Shown here one piece after another: positions 17,156-25,871 of a stretch of 47,347 nt of DNA. Both the position numbers and the translations under genes were made by a program. How positions within the stretch are numbered: position 1 is the first letter of the stretch; each line of letters opens with the position of its first letter. Origin of the DNA: Acidobacteriota bacterium (GTDB lineage: Bacteria > Acidobacteriota > Terriglobia > UBA7540); contig JAKASG010000018.1 of the NCBI GenBank assembly GCA_021828285.1, forward strand, positions 1 to 47,347. The letters run 5' to 3'. The notes under the pieces were generated by a model. That model saw nothing but the letters and a program-made list of their open reading frames with translations. It did not search any database and was not told the origin of the DNA.

Positions 17156-17755
17156 ATGAACGACGATGCAAAACCCGTTGGGGTAGAAAGCTCCACCGCT
17201 TCCCCGGAAGCACAGCCGGAGGATAAACCCTTCGCGTGTCCGCACTGCGGCCAGATGCTCGCGCCGACGTGCCGCGTCTGTGTGGCGTGCCACGGGCCTG
17301 TCGAAGCTCCCGTGGGCCCGCTGGCGCCCGTCACTGTAGAACCCGCCGAGACCGAGGGACAAGCCGCTCCGCCGCCGGAGCCTGTGAGATTTCCCTGGGG
17401 GCTTATGCTGCTGCTCTTCGCGGCGTCATGGATCACTGTCATGCTCGCTGTGCCGGCGATGGGCTTCGAGAAAACCCAGTGGGTCCTGGGAGGTGTCCAG
17501 ATTGGGTGCGGGGCTTGGGTCTATTATGACGCCCGGCTTAAAGGCATTCCGAAGCCGCTGCGCTGGGCTGCGGGAACGTTGCTGATTTGGATTATGGTTT
17601 TTCCGTGGTTTCTTGTGCGCCGCCGCAGCCCGGAAAGACCCTGCCCGTTTATCGAGCGTGAGGTAAGTCTCGTTTGGCGCGCCGTCCTTCTTGCGCTGCT
17701 TGTGTTCTTCCTGATATCAGCGATGATCTTTCTGGTCAAAGGCCCGGCGAAATAA
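17156..17755 (+). CDS. zinc-ribbon multi-pass membrane protein, function unknown
   Basis: This 199-residue protein begins with an acidic 25-residue tail, then a zinc-ribbon-like CPHCG ... CRVCVACHG motif (about residues 29-46), a Pro-rich linker, and three or four hydrophobic helices (about 80-102, 110-125, 140-160, 178-196). The last helices are flanked by RRR and short charged turns. The arrangement, a small cytoplasmic zinc ribbon on a membrane domain, is common among uncharacterised bacterial proteins. No catalytic residues are visible. It follows the PIG-L gene by 94 bp and converges on galK. The start ATG has no strong Shine-Dalgarno sequence. Confidence 0.8.
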   Translation: MNDDAKPVGVESSTASPEAQPEDKPFACPHCGQMLAPTCRVCVACHGPVEAPVGPLAPVTVEPAETEGQAAPPPEPVRFPWGLMLLLFAASWITVMLAVPAMGFEKTQWVLGGVQIGCGAWVYYDARLKGIPKPLRWAAGTLLIWIMVFPWFLVRRRSPERPCPFIEREVSLVWRAVLLALLVFFLISAMIFLVKGPAK

Positions 17756-17843
17756 GAACTCAACTCATTGCCCGCGCAGCGCTCGGGTTTCACGCGGTTC
17801 TGCCGGCCGACCAAAAGAACTTGGCATCGTGACTCGCTCGCGG

Positions 17844-18986
17844 TCACGCGGCGGTCAGCGCGCCATCGGCGCTCTCGCAGACGTAGCATTCGGCTTCAAG
17901 CCCGAGCCGCCGCGCGTAACCTTCCCGAACGGCTTCGACAAAGGCCTTCGCCGCTTCAGCTTGTACGAGATTGACTGTACAGCCGCCGAAGCCCGCACCC
18001 GTCATCCTTGCTCCAAGCACGCCCGGCTGCTTCCAGGCAAGTTCCGCGAGCGCGTCAAGCTCGCGCGAACTGACTTCATAATCGTCGCGCAAGCTCGCGT
18101 GCGACTCGTTCATCAGCCTTCCAAAACTTTCGAGATCGCCGCCCTCGAGCAATTCGACAGCATCGAGGACACGCTGGTTTTCCATCACCACATGCCGGAC
18201 GCGCCTGAAGAGAAGAGGATCGAGCACGCGCTCGGCGGCCGGGAGGTCCCGCGCTGAAAGGTCACGCAACAACTCGATGGGCTTCACTTCGCTCGACAAC
18301 CGTTCGATGGCGGCGCGGCACTGGTCCAGCCGCACGCGATATTCCGATTGGGCGAGCGCGCGCTTGACGCCCGTGTTGCAGACGATGATCCGCACGTTGC
18401 CGCCGAGCGGAATCTGGCGGTAGCTCAAATCGCGGCAATCGAGAAACAGCGCGTGATCGCGCCGGGCGAGCGCTACGACGAACTGATCCATCACGCCGCT
18501 GGGAACCCCGACAAACTCGTTTTCAGCCTTGCGCGCCAGGCGAACGGCTTCGACGGAAGGAAGGTCAAACGCAGCGAGCTGCCGCCACAGTACGATCGCG
18601 CCGACCTCAACCGCCGCCGACGAGCTGAGCCCCGCTTCGCGCGGCACATTGCCGCCGAACACGATCTCGGCGCCCGGCAGGCGATGTCCGGCCCCTTCAA
18701 GCATCAGCGCGACCCCTCGCAAGTAGTTGCTCCAGGGATGCGCCGAATCCTTTTGAATCCGGTCGAGACTGAATTCAACCTGATCGCGGAAGTCGAGCGA
18801 ATAAATCCGGAGGGTCCGGTCAGCGCGCCGCCGGGCGGCGAACTCAAGGGTGCGATTGATGGCAGCGGGAAGGACAAAGCCGTCGTTATAATCGGTGTGC
18901 TCGCCAATCAGATTGACGCGGCCCGGAGCTTTCGCGGTCGCCTCAGGCGCCCTATGGAATATCCGTTCGAACGATTCCTCGATCAT
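17844..18986 (-). CDS. galK: galactokinase
   Basis: GalK phosphorylates galactose with ATP to galactose 1-phosphate (Leloir pathway). The ATG at 18986 is chosen because it overlaps the galT stop (ATGA, 18983-18986) and gives the usual length of 380 residues; a longer open frame upstream would be inside galT. GHMP-kinase motifs are present: the galactokinase signature GRVNLIGEHTDYNDG near the N-terminus, the ATP-binding GLSSSAAVEVG, and MTGAGFGGC near the C-terminus. The Shine-Dalgarno sequence is weak, consistent with coupling to galT. No galE or galM is in the window. Confidence 0.96.
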   Translation of the reverse strand: MIEESFERIFHRAPEATAKAPGRVNLIGEHTDYNDGFVLPAAINRTLEFAARRRADRTLRIYSLDFRDQVEFSLDRIQKDSAHPWSNYLRGVALMLEGAGHRLPGAEIVFGGNVPREAGLSSSAAVEVGAIVLWRQLAAFDLPSVEAVRLARKAENEFVGVPSGVMDQFVVALARRDHALFLDCRDLSYRQIPLGGNVRIIVCNTGVKRALAQSEYRVRLDQCRAAIERLSSEVKPIELLRDLSARDLPAAERVLDPLLFRRVRHVVMENQRVLDAVELLEGGDLESFGRLMNESHASLRDDYEVSSRELDALAELAWKQPGVLGARMTGAGFGGCTVNLVQAEAAKAFVEAVREGYARRLGLEAECYVCESADGALTAA

Positions 18987-19957
18987 TTCCGCGCCCGCAA
19001 TTCGCTCGCGCGCCGTGGCTTGACGCTGCGCAGCTCCGCGGCTTTTTCTTCCGCTTCCGTGTCGTTCAAAAACGTTCCCGAGCCCGTTTCCACGCTGGCC
19101 ACGTATTTCAGGCGATCCTTCGAGCGATGCGGCGGATAGAACTCGATATGGAAGTGATAGGACGGATGACGGCCGCGCGTCGGAGCCTGATGCATCACCA
19201 TCATGTAGGGAAACGCCATGTCGAACAGATGGTCGTACTTGAGCGTCACCCACTTGAGGATTTCCGCAAGACCGCGCTCATCCCTCGCATCAAATTCATC
19301 GAGCGCGCCGAGATGCCGGCGAGCGTAAATGTGCACTTCATAGGGCCAGCGCGCATAAAAAGGGATAAACGCCGTGAAGCGCGCGTTCTCGGCGATGAGG
19401 CGCCGGCCGTCGCGCCGCTCCTTTTTCAGGATTTCGCAATAAAGGCATCCGTGTGTGCGCGAGTGCGCGCGAGCAGCGGCAAGTTCCCGCTTCAACCGCG
19501 GCGGGATGAACGGGAAGGCGTAAATCTGTCCGTGCGGATGCGGCATGGTCACGCCAATCACCGCGCCTTTGTTTTCAAAAACCAGGACGTAGCGAATCCC
19601 GGGCGTCGCCTTCAGTTCGCTGAATCGTTTACGCCACAACCGCACAACCTTGGTCAGGTGCGCGACCGTCAATTGCGGCATTGAAGTGCGATGATCGGAA
19701 TGGTAGAGCACCACGTCGCATTTGCCGTAGGACGGCGCAACACGATAAAGGCTGTCGCTTTCGACGCCGGGCTTCGGCGCGGGAATCGTGAAAGCCGGGA
19801 AATCGTTCGGATAAAGGTACACATCATAGTGGTCCGGGACGCGGCCGGAGCCTGGGCAGAAAGGACACCAGTTCTTCGGCAACAGGGGACGCCCCTGCCG
19901 GTGCGCGGCGGTCGAAACCCATTCCCGCTCCGTCGGGTTCCAGCGAAGCTCTGTCAC
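18983..19957 (-). CDS. galT: galactose-1-phosphate uridylyltransferase
   Basis: GalT exchanges UMP between UDP-glucose and galactose 1-phosphate. It has 324 residues with CPFCPGSG (zinc CxxC, about 32-39), the active-site motif MPHPHGQIYAF whose second His carries the uridylyl group, CLYCEILKKE, and a C-terminal HFHIEFYPPHRS. The end of the protein (GTFLNDTEAEEKAAELR) matches the GalT family. It lies 91 bp downstream of the RND pump gene on the same strand and is followed by galK with a 4-bp overlap. The intervening DNA has no obvious promoter or terminator, so galTK might be on the pump transcript. Confidence 0.95.
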   Translation of the reverse strand: MTELRWNPTEREWVSTAAHRQGRPLLPKNWCPFCPGSGRVPDHYDVYLYPNDFPAFTIPAPKPGVESDSLYRVAPSYGKCDVVLYHSDHRTSMPQLTVAHLTKVVRLWRKRFSELKATPGIRYVLVFENKGAVIGVTMPHPHGQIYAFPFIPPRLKRELAAARAHSRTHGCLYCEILKKERRDGRRLIAENARFTAFIPFYARWPYEVHIYARRHLGALDEFDARDERGLAEILKWVTLKYDHLFDMAFPYMMVMHQAPTRGRHPSYHFHIEFYPPHRSKDRLKYVASVETGSGTFLNDTEAEEKAAELRSVKPRRASELRARK

Positions 19958-20048
19958 GAGAAATCCTGAGTCAGTTTATGAATTTTTGCATAGGTGCTCG
20001 GGAATGTAAACGAGAATCCCGGCTTGCAAAGGGGCTTTCGTCCCTCGA

Positions 20049-23000
20049 TCAGGCGTTTTGCGGCGGGTCTGCGAGGGCCGGTGAGGGCGCGAGACGCGGC
20101 GCAGACGCCGATTTGCCGACCAGCAGCGAATAGAAAACCGGCATCACCAGAAGCGTGATGAAGGTCGAAATCGTCAGCCCGCCGATGACTGCGAGCGCCA
20201 GGGGTTCCTGCAACTGGGCCCCGGCGCCGATGCCGAGCGCCAGGGGAAAGAGCGCCGTGAGCGTACAGAGCGTGGTCATCAGGATGGGACGCAAGCGGAT
20301 TTTGCCGGCTTCGACCAGCGCCTCGCTGAGCGGCAAGCCTTCCTCTTCCCAAAGCTTGTGCACGTACTCGAACAGGATGATGCCGTTCTTCACCACGAGG
20401 CCCACCATCAGAATTATTCCCATGAAGGATGAAACATTGAGCGCCGTGTGCGTCGCCCAAAGCATGACGAACACGCCGAGAAGCGAAAGCGGCGCAGCGG
20501 TCATGATGATCAGCGCGGGCAGGAAGGCGCGAAATTGAACCACCAGGACGATGAATACCGCGGCCAGCGCGAAGAGCAGGACCATGAGCAGATCGTGGAA
20601 CGACTGTTGCTGCTGGCGATAGAGTCCGCCAATTTCATAGCTTGTGCCCACCGGGAAATGGACCGTGCTGAGCACGCGCCGCACTCGCGCGACCGCGGTG
20701 CCCAAGCCGATACGCTCGGTGTTCGCGGTGAGCGTCACCATCAGGCGCATGTTTTCGCGCATCAAGACGCTTTCGGCCTTGCCCGGCTCAACTTCGGCGA
20801 TGGAGGAAAGTGGCACAATCTGCCCCATCGGCGTCACGATGGGGAAGCGGCGAATGTCATCATAGTTATACCGGAATGAGTTCGGGAAGCGGACGCGGAT
20901 GGGGACGGTACGATCCGTCTCGCGCAATTCGGTTTCCGTCAGCCCAAGGAGGCCAGCCTGCACCTGCTGATTCACTTGCGGCACGGTCAGACCGAGCCGG
21001 CCGGCGGCAACGGGATTGACCCGAACGAGCAATTGCGGATTGCCCTTTTCCAAGCCGTGGAAGTCCACGATGTCGGGGATTTTCCTCATCTTCGGCCCGA
21101 TCTCATTCGCGAGTTGCTCGAGCTGCGGCATATTACTGCCAAAGATTTTGACTTCAATCGGCCGCGGACTGCCTTCCATATCGCCGATCATATCCTGCAA
21201 AACCTGCGCGAATTCAATGCGGACGCCGGGAACGGCCTTCAGAATGCGTCTTCGCAAGCTATCCATCACTTGGAAGATCGTTTCGCGTCGTTCGGAGAGC
21301 GGCTTCAGCCTGACGACGAGTTCTCCGTGGTTCTGCTGAGTGACGAACGGGCCCATTTGCGCGCCAATGCGTCGCAGCCAGGATTGAACTTCCGGCGTCT
21401 TCGCAATGATCTTCTCGACCTGACGCGAGGTTTCAGCGGTTTGCGCGAGCGAAGTGCCTTGCGGCGAGTAAGTATCCATCACAAAACCGCCTTCGTCCAT
21501 GCGCGGAAGGAAGCCGGTTTGCAGATGCCCAAAGGCGAAGAACGTCAGCGCCACAGAGAGCGCCACCGCGCTGGCGACCACCCAGCGGCGCCGCAGCGAC
21601 CACCGCACGACGCGCTCATAGGCGCTCAGCAGCGGCTGCATAAACCTCTCGGCCGAGGCGCGATGGCGCTCGGGGGAAAGAAACCGCTCGGAGAGCAGCG
21701 GAATAAGCGTGATCGCGAAAACCAGTGAAAGCGCTACGGCGACGACGAGCGTGAGGCAGAGGGCGCGAAAGAACTCGCCCACGACGCCGGTGACCAGGCC
21801 GAGCGGCGCAAAGACGACGACCGTCGTGGCCGTCGAGCCGACGACCGCGCCGAGCAATTCCCGCGTGCCGCTTTCCGCCGATTCTTCAATGGAATCGCCC
21901 AAGCCGAGATGCCGAAAGATGCTTTCAATGATGACCACGGCGTTGTCAATCACGATCGCGATCGCTATCGCCAGCCCGCCGAGCGACATTAAGTTAAGCG
22001 TGCCGCCGAAGATATACATGAAGAAGAACGTGCAGACCACGGTGAGCGGCATGGTGGTCGCGGCAATGATCGTCGTGCGCCCTTCGCGCAAAAACACGAA
22101 GAGCACCAGGACGGCGAGCAAGCCGCCGATCACTACCGCATCCCGGATGTTCTTCACTGCTGCGGCCACGAAGGTCGCGAGGTTGTAAACCGTCACCAGA
22201 TGCAGCGTCTTGGGGATGGCCGAGCCGAGATGATTCGCGAGCGCCTTGACCTGGCCCGCGATTTGGAGAATGTTGCCGCGGAGCTGGCGTGAAATCGTGA
22301 TCAGCGCTCCGGGCGTGCCGTTGCCGTAGACAAGCACCGTCGGGTCTTCGATGCCGTAACGCACCGTGGCGATTTGGCCCAGAGTGATCGGCGAGCCATC
22401 CTGAATCGCTATCGTCGTGTTGCGGATGTCACTCAAGTGGTGGAATTCATTCGAGGCGAGCACTTGATAGCGAGCGTAATCGCGGTCAAGCCAGCCTTCC
22501 GTCGTCACCGTATTCGCCCGGCGCAAGGCAGCGGCGATCTCCGGCAGCGAGAGCCGGTGCTCGAGCATCTTCTGCGGCTTCACGATTACCGATACTTCCC
22601 GAATATCGGAAGCCTCAACCCCCACCTGCGCGACACCCGGAACGCTTTCAAAAATCGGCCGCAGGTCGTAATAGGCGTAACTGCGCAGGTCGGCGCCGGG
22701 GACGTTTCCTCTCAAAACCATCATCATGATGGCCCAGGAGGTTGGCGTGATTCGGATGACGGAAACCTTTGTGCCGGGCGGCAGGCTCGCCTGAGCCTGA
22801 TTGACGGCGGCTTGCATCAACTCGAGCGCGTAGCGCATGTCCATGTTCGGCTGGAAGAACGCCGAAATCTCTGTTTCCCCGCGGACGGTCTTGGAGCGGA
22901 CGCGGACAACGTCGAGAACCCCGCGAGCGGTGAGTTCAAGGGGCCGAGTCACTTCGAGCAGCATGTTGTGTGGTGAAAGATCGCCAGAATCCGCGAGAAT

Positions 23001-23138
23001 CACGATGCGGGGAAAGCTTAAATGCGGATAAATATTGCTCGGAAGGCGGTAATAGGAAACCGCGCCCGCAATCGTGAGAAATCCGGTGAGCAAATAGACC
23101 GCGCGGCTGTTGCGGCGGCAGAATCTTACGACGTTCAT
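20049..23138 (-). CDS. RND efflux permease (AcrB-like) of the second tripartite pump
   Basis: This inner-membrane, proton-driven exporter has 1,029 residues with the standard RND layout: helix 1 (about 12-30), a large periplasmic loop, helices 2-6 (330-480), a second periplasmic half and helices 8-12. In helix 4 the proton-relay pair that is usually Asp-Asp in drug pumps reads Asp398-Asn399 (AIVIDNAVVIIES). The relay lysine of helix 10 is kept at about residue 917 (LVVKNGIILFEY). It therefore sits between the HAE (drug) and HME (metal) types. The metal pump at 1-1895 has no such lysine to compare because it is truncated. The start overlaps the adaptor stop (ATGA). Substrate unknown. Confidence 0.92.
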   Translation of the reverse strand: MNVVRFCRRNSRAVYLLTGFLTIAGAVSYYRLPSNIYPHLSFPRIVILADSGDLSPHNMLLEVTRPLELTARGVLDVVRVRSKTVRGETEISAFFQPNMDMRYALELMQAAVNQAQASLPPGTKVSVIRITPTSWAIMMMVLRGNVPGADLRSYAYYDLRPIFESVPGVAQVGVEASDIREVSVIVKPQKMLEHRLSLPEIAAALRRANTVTTEGWLDRDYARYQVLASNEFHHLSDIRNTTIAIQDGSPITLGQIATVRYGIEDPTVLVYGNGTPGALITISRQLRGNILQIAGQVKALANHLGSAIPKTLHLVTVYNLATFVAAAVKNIRDAVVIGGLLAVLVLFVFLREGRTTIIAATTMPLTVVCTFFFMYIFGGTLNLMSLGGLAIAIAIVIDNAVVIIESIFRHLGLGDSIEESAESGTRELLGAVVGSTATTVVVFAPLGLVTGVVGEFFRALCLTLVVAVALSLVFAITLIPLLSERFLSPERHRASAERFMQPLLSAYERVVRWSLRRRWVVASAVALSVALTFFAFGHLQTGFLPRMDEGGFVMDTYSPQGTSLAQTAETSRQVEKIIAKTPEVQSWLRRIGAQMGPFVTQQNHGELVVRLKPLSERRETIFQVMDSLRRRILKAVPGVRIEFAQVLQDMIGDMEGSPRPIEVKIFGSNMPQLEQLANEIGPKMRKIPDIVDFHGLEKGNPQLLVRVNPVAAGRLGLTVPQVNQQVQAGLLGLTETELRETDRTVPIRVRFPNSFRYNYDDIRRFPIVTPMGQIVPLSSIAEVEPGKAESVLMRENMRLMVTLTANTERIGLGTAVARVRRVLSTVHFPVGTSYEIGGLYRQQQQSFHDLLMVLLFALAAVFIVLVVQFRAFLPALIIMTAAPLSLLGVFVMLWATHTALNVSSFMGIILMVGLVVKNGIILFEYVHKLWEEEGLPLSEALVEAGKIRLRPILMTTLCTLTALFPLALGIGAGAQLQEPLALAVIGGLTISTFITLLVMPVFYSLLVGKSASAPRLAPSPALADPPQNA

Positions 23139-24382
23139 GGCTGGACCTTCACTTGCGTCCTCGCGCCGAAACCGTAGGCGCCCGAAAGCACGATGCTTTC
23201 CCCGTCGTGGACTCCGGAAACGATTTCCGCCCGGTTATTGGTGGCGATGCCGACCTCGACAGGCGTAGCGAGGGCCCACTGCCCCTCGATCCGGTAAACT
23301 TCCGCCCTGTTGCTGGCGTTGCGATAGAGCGCCTCTAGCGGGATGACCAGAACGTTTTGATGTGCTTCAATCGCAATGTTCGCGGAAAGATACATGCCCA
23401 GGCGCAGCGCTCCTGCCGGATTTGCCATCCGAATCCGCACGATCCCGATGTTCGTTGTCGGATCCACGGAGGGCGAAATGGCAACGATTTGGCCGTGAAG
23501 GGTCTTTCCGGGCAGCGCGTCCGTCGTGACCGGAAGCGTTTCGCCGACGTGAATTTGGCTGAAGTAGGTGGCGGGAACGTTCGCGTAAAGCTCGACTTCA
23601 TGGAGATCCGCCACTTCGTAGATCGGCTCCGCGGCGGTTCCATTCACTTGCTCGCCGTCGCTGACGAAGCGTTTAACCACCAAGCCCGCGATCGGGCTGC
23701 GCACTTGCGTTCGTGCCAGATTGATCTGGGCGAGAGCGAGCGCGGCTTGCATCTGTTTGACCGCACCTTGAGCCACGGCCGCCTGCGCCTTGTCGGCTTC
23801 GAGATATTTTTTCGCCACAATGCCGCGCTCGAACAGGGTCTGGTCGCGGCTCTCGGCGAATTCGGCGTTGCTCAAATTCGCCTGTGCCTGGCTGACGGCG
23901 GCTTCAGCCTGCGCGAGCCTTTGACGATAGGACTGGCTGTCAATCGTCGCCAGAATTTCTCCATTCCGCACCGCGTCGCCCACCGCGGCGGCCAAATGAT
24001 CCACCCGGCCCGCTACCTGCGAGCTGACGCGCACGTCCTGATTGGGCAAAGCGGCAACGGTTCCCGACACGCTCAATTTCGAGCTGATGTTCGAAGTAAT
24101 GACGTGCGTCACGGTTACCGGAAAAACCGGCTCGGCCGTGTCTTTATCGGCGGCCGTCTTCCCTCCGTCGCTGCACGAACTCAGCAAGCCCGCGAAGAGC
24201 AGCGCTGAAACGAGCGTCCACGCCGTGGCGCGAAATCCATGAATACAAACTCGCGATGGGATAAAACCGGGCGTGTTTTTTCCCCCGCGCAGGGCCCGAG
24301 CCTTCGTGTCCGGTTCGCGGACATTTGAATCTAAGTCCACCGCCCCGTTACCATTCGTCCCTGAAGATGTATCGCGGATCAT
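23135..24382 (-). CDS. RND periplasmic adaptor lipoprotein (membrane fusion protein)
   Basis: The adaptor has 415 residues and bridges the RND permease and TolC channel. After an unusual 50-residue N-terminal lead comes a lipoprotein signal (LVSALLFAGLLSSC, lipobox Cys at about 70). Then follow the barrel-sandwich halves (VSGTVAALPNQDVRVSSQVAG and SPIAGLVVKRFVSDGEQV), a helical hairpin rich in Ala/Gln, and the beta-barrel (ISPSVDPTTNIGIVRIRM). The ATG at 24382 forms an ATGA overlap with the tolC stop, so I keep this start even though the lead before the signal sequence is long. Its own stop overlaps the permease start. Confidence 0.9.
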   Translation of the reverse strand: MIRDTSSGTNGNGAVDLDSNVREPDTKARALRGGKNTPGFIPSRVCIHGFRATAWTLVSALLFAGLLSSCSDGGKTAADKDTAEPVFPVTVTHVITSNISSKLSVSGTVAALPNQDVRVSSQVAGRVDHLAAAVGDAVRNGEILATIDSQSYRQRLAQAEAAVSQAQANLSNAEFAESRDQTLFERGIVAKKYLEADKAQAAVAQGAVKQMQAALALAQINLARTQVRSPIAGLVVKRFVSDGEQVNGTAAEPIYEVADLHEVELYANVPATYFSQIHVGETLPVTTDALPGKTLHGQIVAISPSVDPTTNIGIVRIRMANPAGALRLGMYLSANIAIEAHQNVLVIPLEALYRNASNRAEVYRIEGQWALATPVEVGIATNNRAEIVSGVHDGESIVLSGAYGFGARTQVKVQP

Positions 24383-25614
24383 TGAAGTGGAACTCCTACG
24401 GCCGCTTCGAGCGCTGCGTAAGCGGCCTGCGCCGCATATTCGCTCTGCAGGAACTGTTGCTCGAAGCTTTGCTCGCTTTGCTGCGCGGTGATGACCGAGA
24501 GGATGGTCGTCTTGCCCGCGCGATAACTTTCCTCGGCCATGCTCTCGAGCTGCTGGGATGCTGGCACGAGTTTCTGTTCGTAGAGATTCACCTTGGTCAT
24601 TTGTGACGCCAGCTGCAAATAATTCGTCTCCACCATTCCCGCGACGCCGCGCCGAGCGGCGGCGATCTGGTCGTCGAGCTGATCCTCGGTGGCGAGCGAT
24701 TGGGCAATGAGACCCTGATTCCGGTTGAACAAAGGCAACCCGATCGTGATCTGGCTTCGAGGCCCTTCTCGAAATCCTCCTTGGCCAGGCGAATTGAAGT
24801 CAACGCCGTACTCGAGATCGAGATTCGGCACGCGTTCGGCCTTGTACAATCGCTCGCGGCTGCGCTCGACGTCAAGCTGGCGGAGAAGAGAGGCGATCTC
24901 GGGGCTCGCCTCATAAGCTTTCTCAATCAATCCTGAAAGCAGCGGGGGCTTGGGAATTTCATTGAGAGGCGAGGCGATGTTCCAAATGTGCGTTGCCGGC
25001 TCATCGAGCAACTCATTGAGTTCGCTCAAAGACACTCTTTCCTGCTTTTCCGCTACTTCGAGGTTGGCTGTCGCTTGCTCGACTCCGAGTTGCGCTTGAA
25101 TCACTTCGAGCATTGCCGCGTCACCCGCCCCGTAACGCGCCTTCGCAATTTGCAGGAGTCGGCGCGCCAACTGAACGACTTTTTGAAGCTCGATCACCTT
25201 GCCTTGTGCCAAAGCCAAATTATAGTACGCCTGCCGCGTCGCCAGGCGAACCTGAAGCGCGACGGTCCGTATACTTTCTTCTGTCACGCCTTTCTGCCGC
25301 TCGGCCACTTCGATCCGGCGCTGTCGCTTTCCACCGAGCTGGATCGGTTGCGTGAACCAAAAGCCTTCGTGCGGTGTGTCACGCAACACGTTGACGTTGA
25401 ACGAGGGATTCAAGCGCTGGGCGGCCGTAATCACTCCCGCCTGTGCGATGGCTCGCCCTTCGCGCGCCGCAATCAGGTCGAGATTCTGCTCCGCGGCTAA
25501 TTCGAGCGCCTTATCGAGCGTCAGCGGACGGGCGGCTGGAGCCTGGGCGGCCAATGAGGGGAAAGCGGAGAGCGAAATCCCCATCAGCATCAACACGCCT
25601 AAAATCTGCTTCAT
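24379..25614 (-). CDS. TolC-family outer membrane channel (CzcC-like)
   Basis: This is the first gene of the second pump operon, with 411 residues from the ATG at 25614 (AGTGAGAGGTGCAT upstream; a GTG two codons earlier lies inside the ribosome binding site). The signal sequence is GVLMLMGISLSAFPSLAAQ. The QPIQLGGKRQRRIEVAE segment is characteristic of CzcC-type channels, which usually serve metal or small-cation pumps. Two outer-membrane-efflux repeats with long helices follow. This is a second, divergent TolC relative in the window; the first (3470-4837) lacks the LGGKRQRR motif. The 257-bp gap upstream separates it from the sensor kinase. Confidence 0.9.
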   Translation of the reverse strand: MKQILGVLMLMGISLSAFPSLAAQAPAARPLTLDKALELAAEQNLDLIAAREGRAIAQAGVITAAQRLNPSFNVNVLRDTPHEGFWFTQPIQLGGKRQRRIEVAERQKGVTEESIRTVALQVRLATRQAYYNLALAQGKVIELQKVVQLARRLLQIAKARYGAGDAAMLEVIQAQLGVEQATANLEVAEKQERVSLSELNELLDEPATHIWNIASPLNEIPKPPLLSGLIEKAYEASPEIASLLRQLDVERSRERLYKAERVPNLDLEYGVDFNSPGQGGFREGPRSQITIGLPLFNRNQGLIAQSLATEDQLDDQIAAARRGVAGMVETNYLQLASQMTKVNLYEQKLVPASQQLESMAEESYRAGKTTILSVITAQQSEQSFEQQFLQSEYAAQAAYAALEAAVGVPLQ

Positions 25615-25768
25615 ATGCACCTCTCACTGTTTGGACGCGATGGTGCGGACCCCTCATAGCTCCCAGCCCAGAAACAACGTGCCCGCCAGGAAGTTTAGTC
25701 CCCGCCCACGGTGTCCTGCCTGAAATTTAGATTAAGTTCCGTTCATCCCGGGACCTTGTTGGAATTAT

Positions 25769-25814
25769 GTGAGCCGATTCATCATGGGTCTATCCCGCAT
25801 TGCCATTGGCTCAC
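25769..25814 (-). repeat. inverted repeat between the sensor kinase and tolC genes
   Basis: The arms GTGAGCCGAT (25769-25778) and ATTGGCTCAC (25805-25814) pair over 10 positions with one G-T mismatch around a 26-nt centre. It begins 58 bp after the kinase stop on the minus strand. No T-run follows, so it is not a classical terminator; a binding site for the adjacent response regulator is another possibility. No convincing sigma70 promoter was recognised elsewhere in this 257-bp gap. Confidence 0.35.
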
Positions 25815-25871
25815 GTCACGGACCGCAAAGGCGCACGCCAATGAATCCACTCGGGGCCGGCGAGCCTCCCA

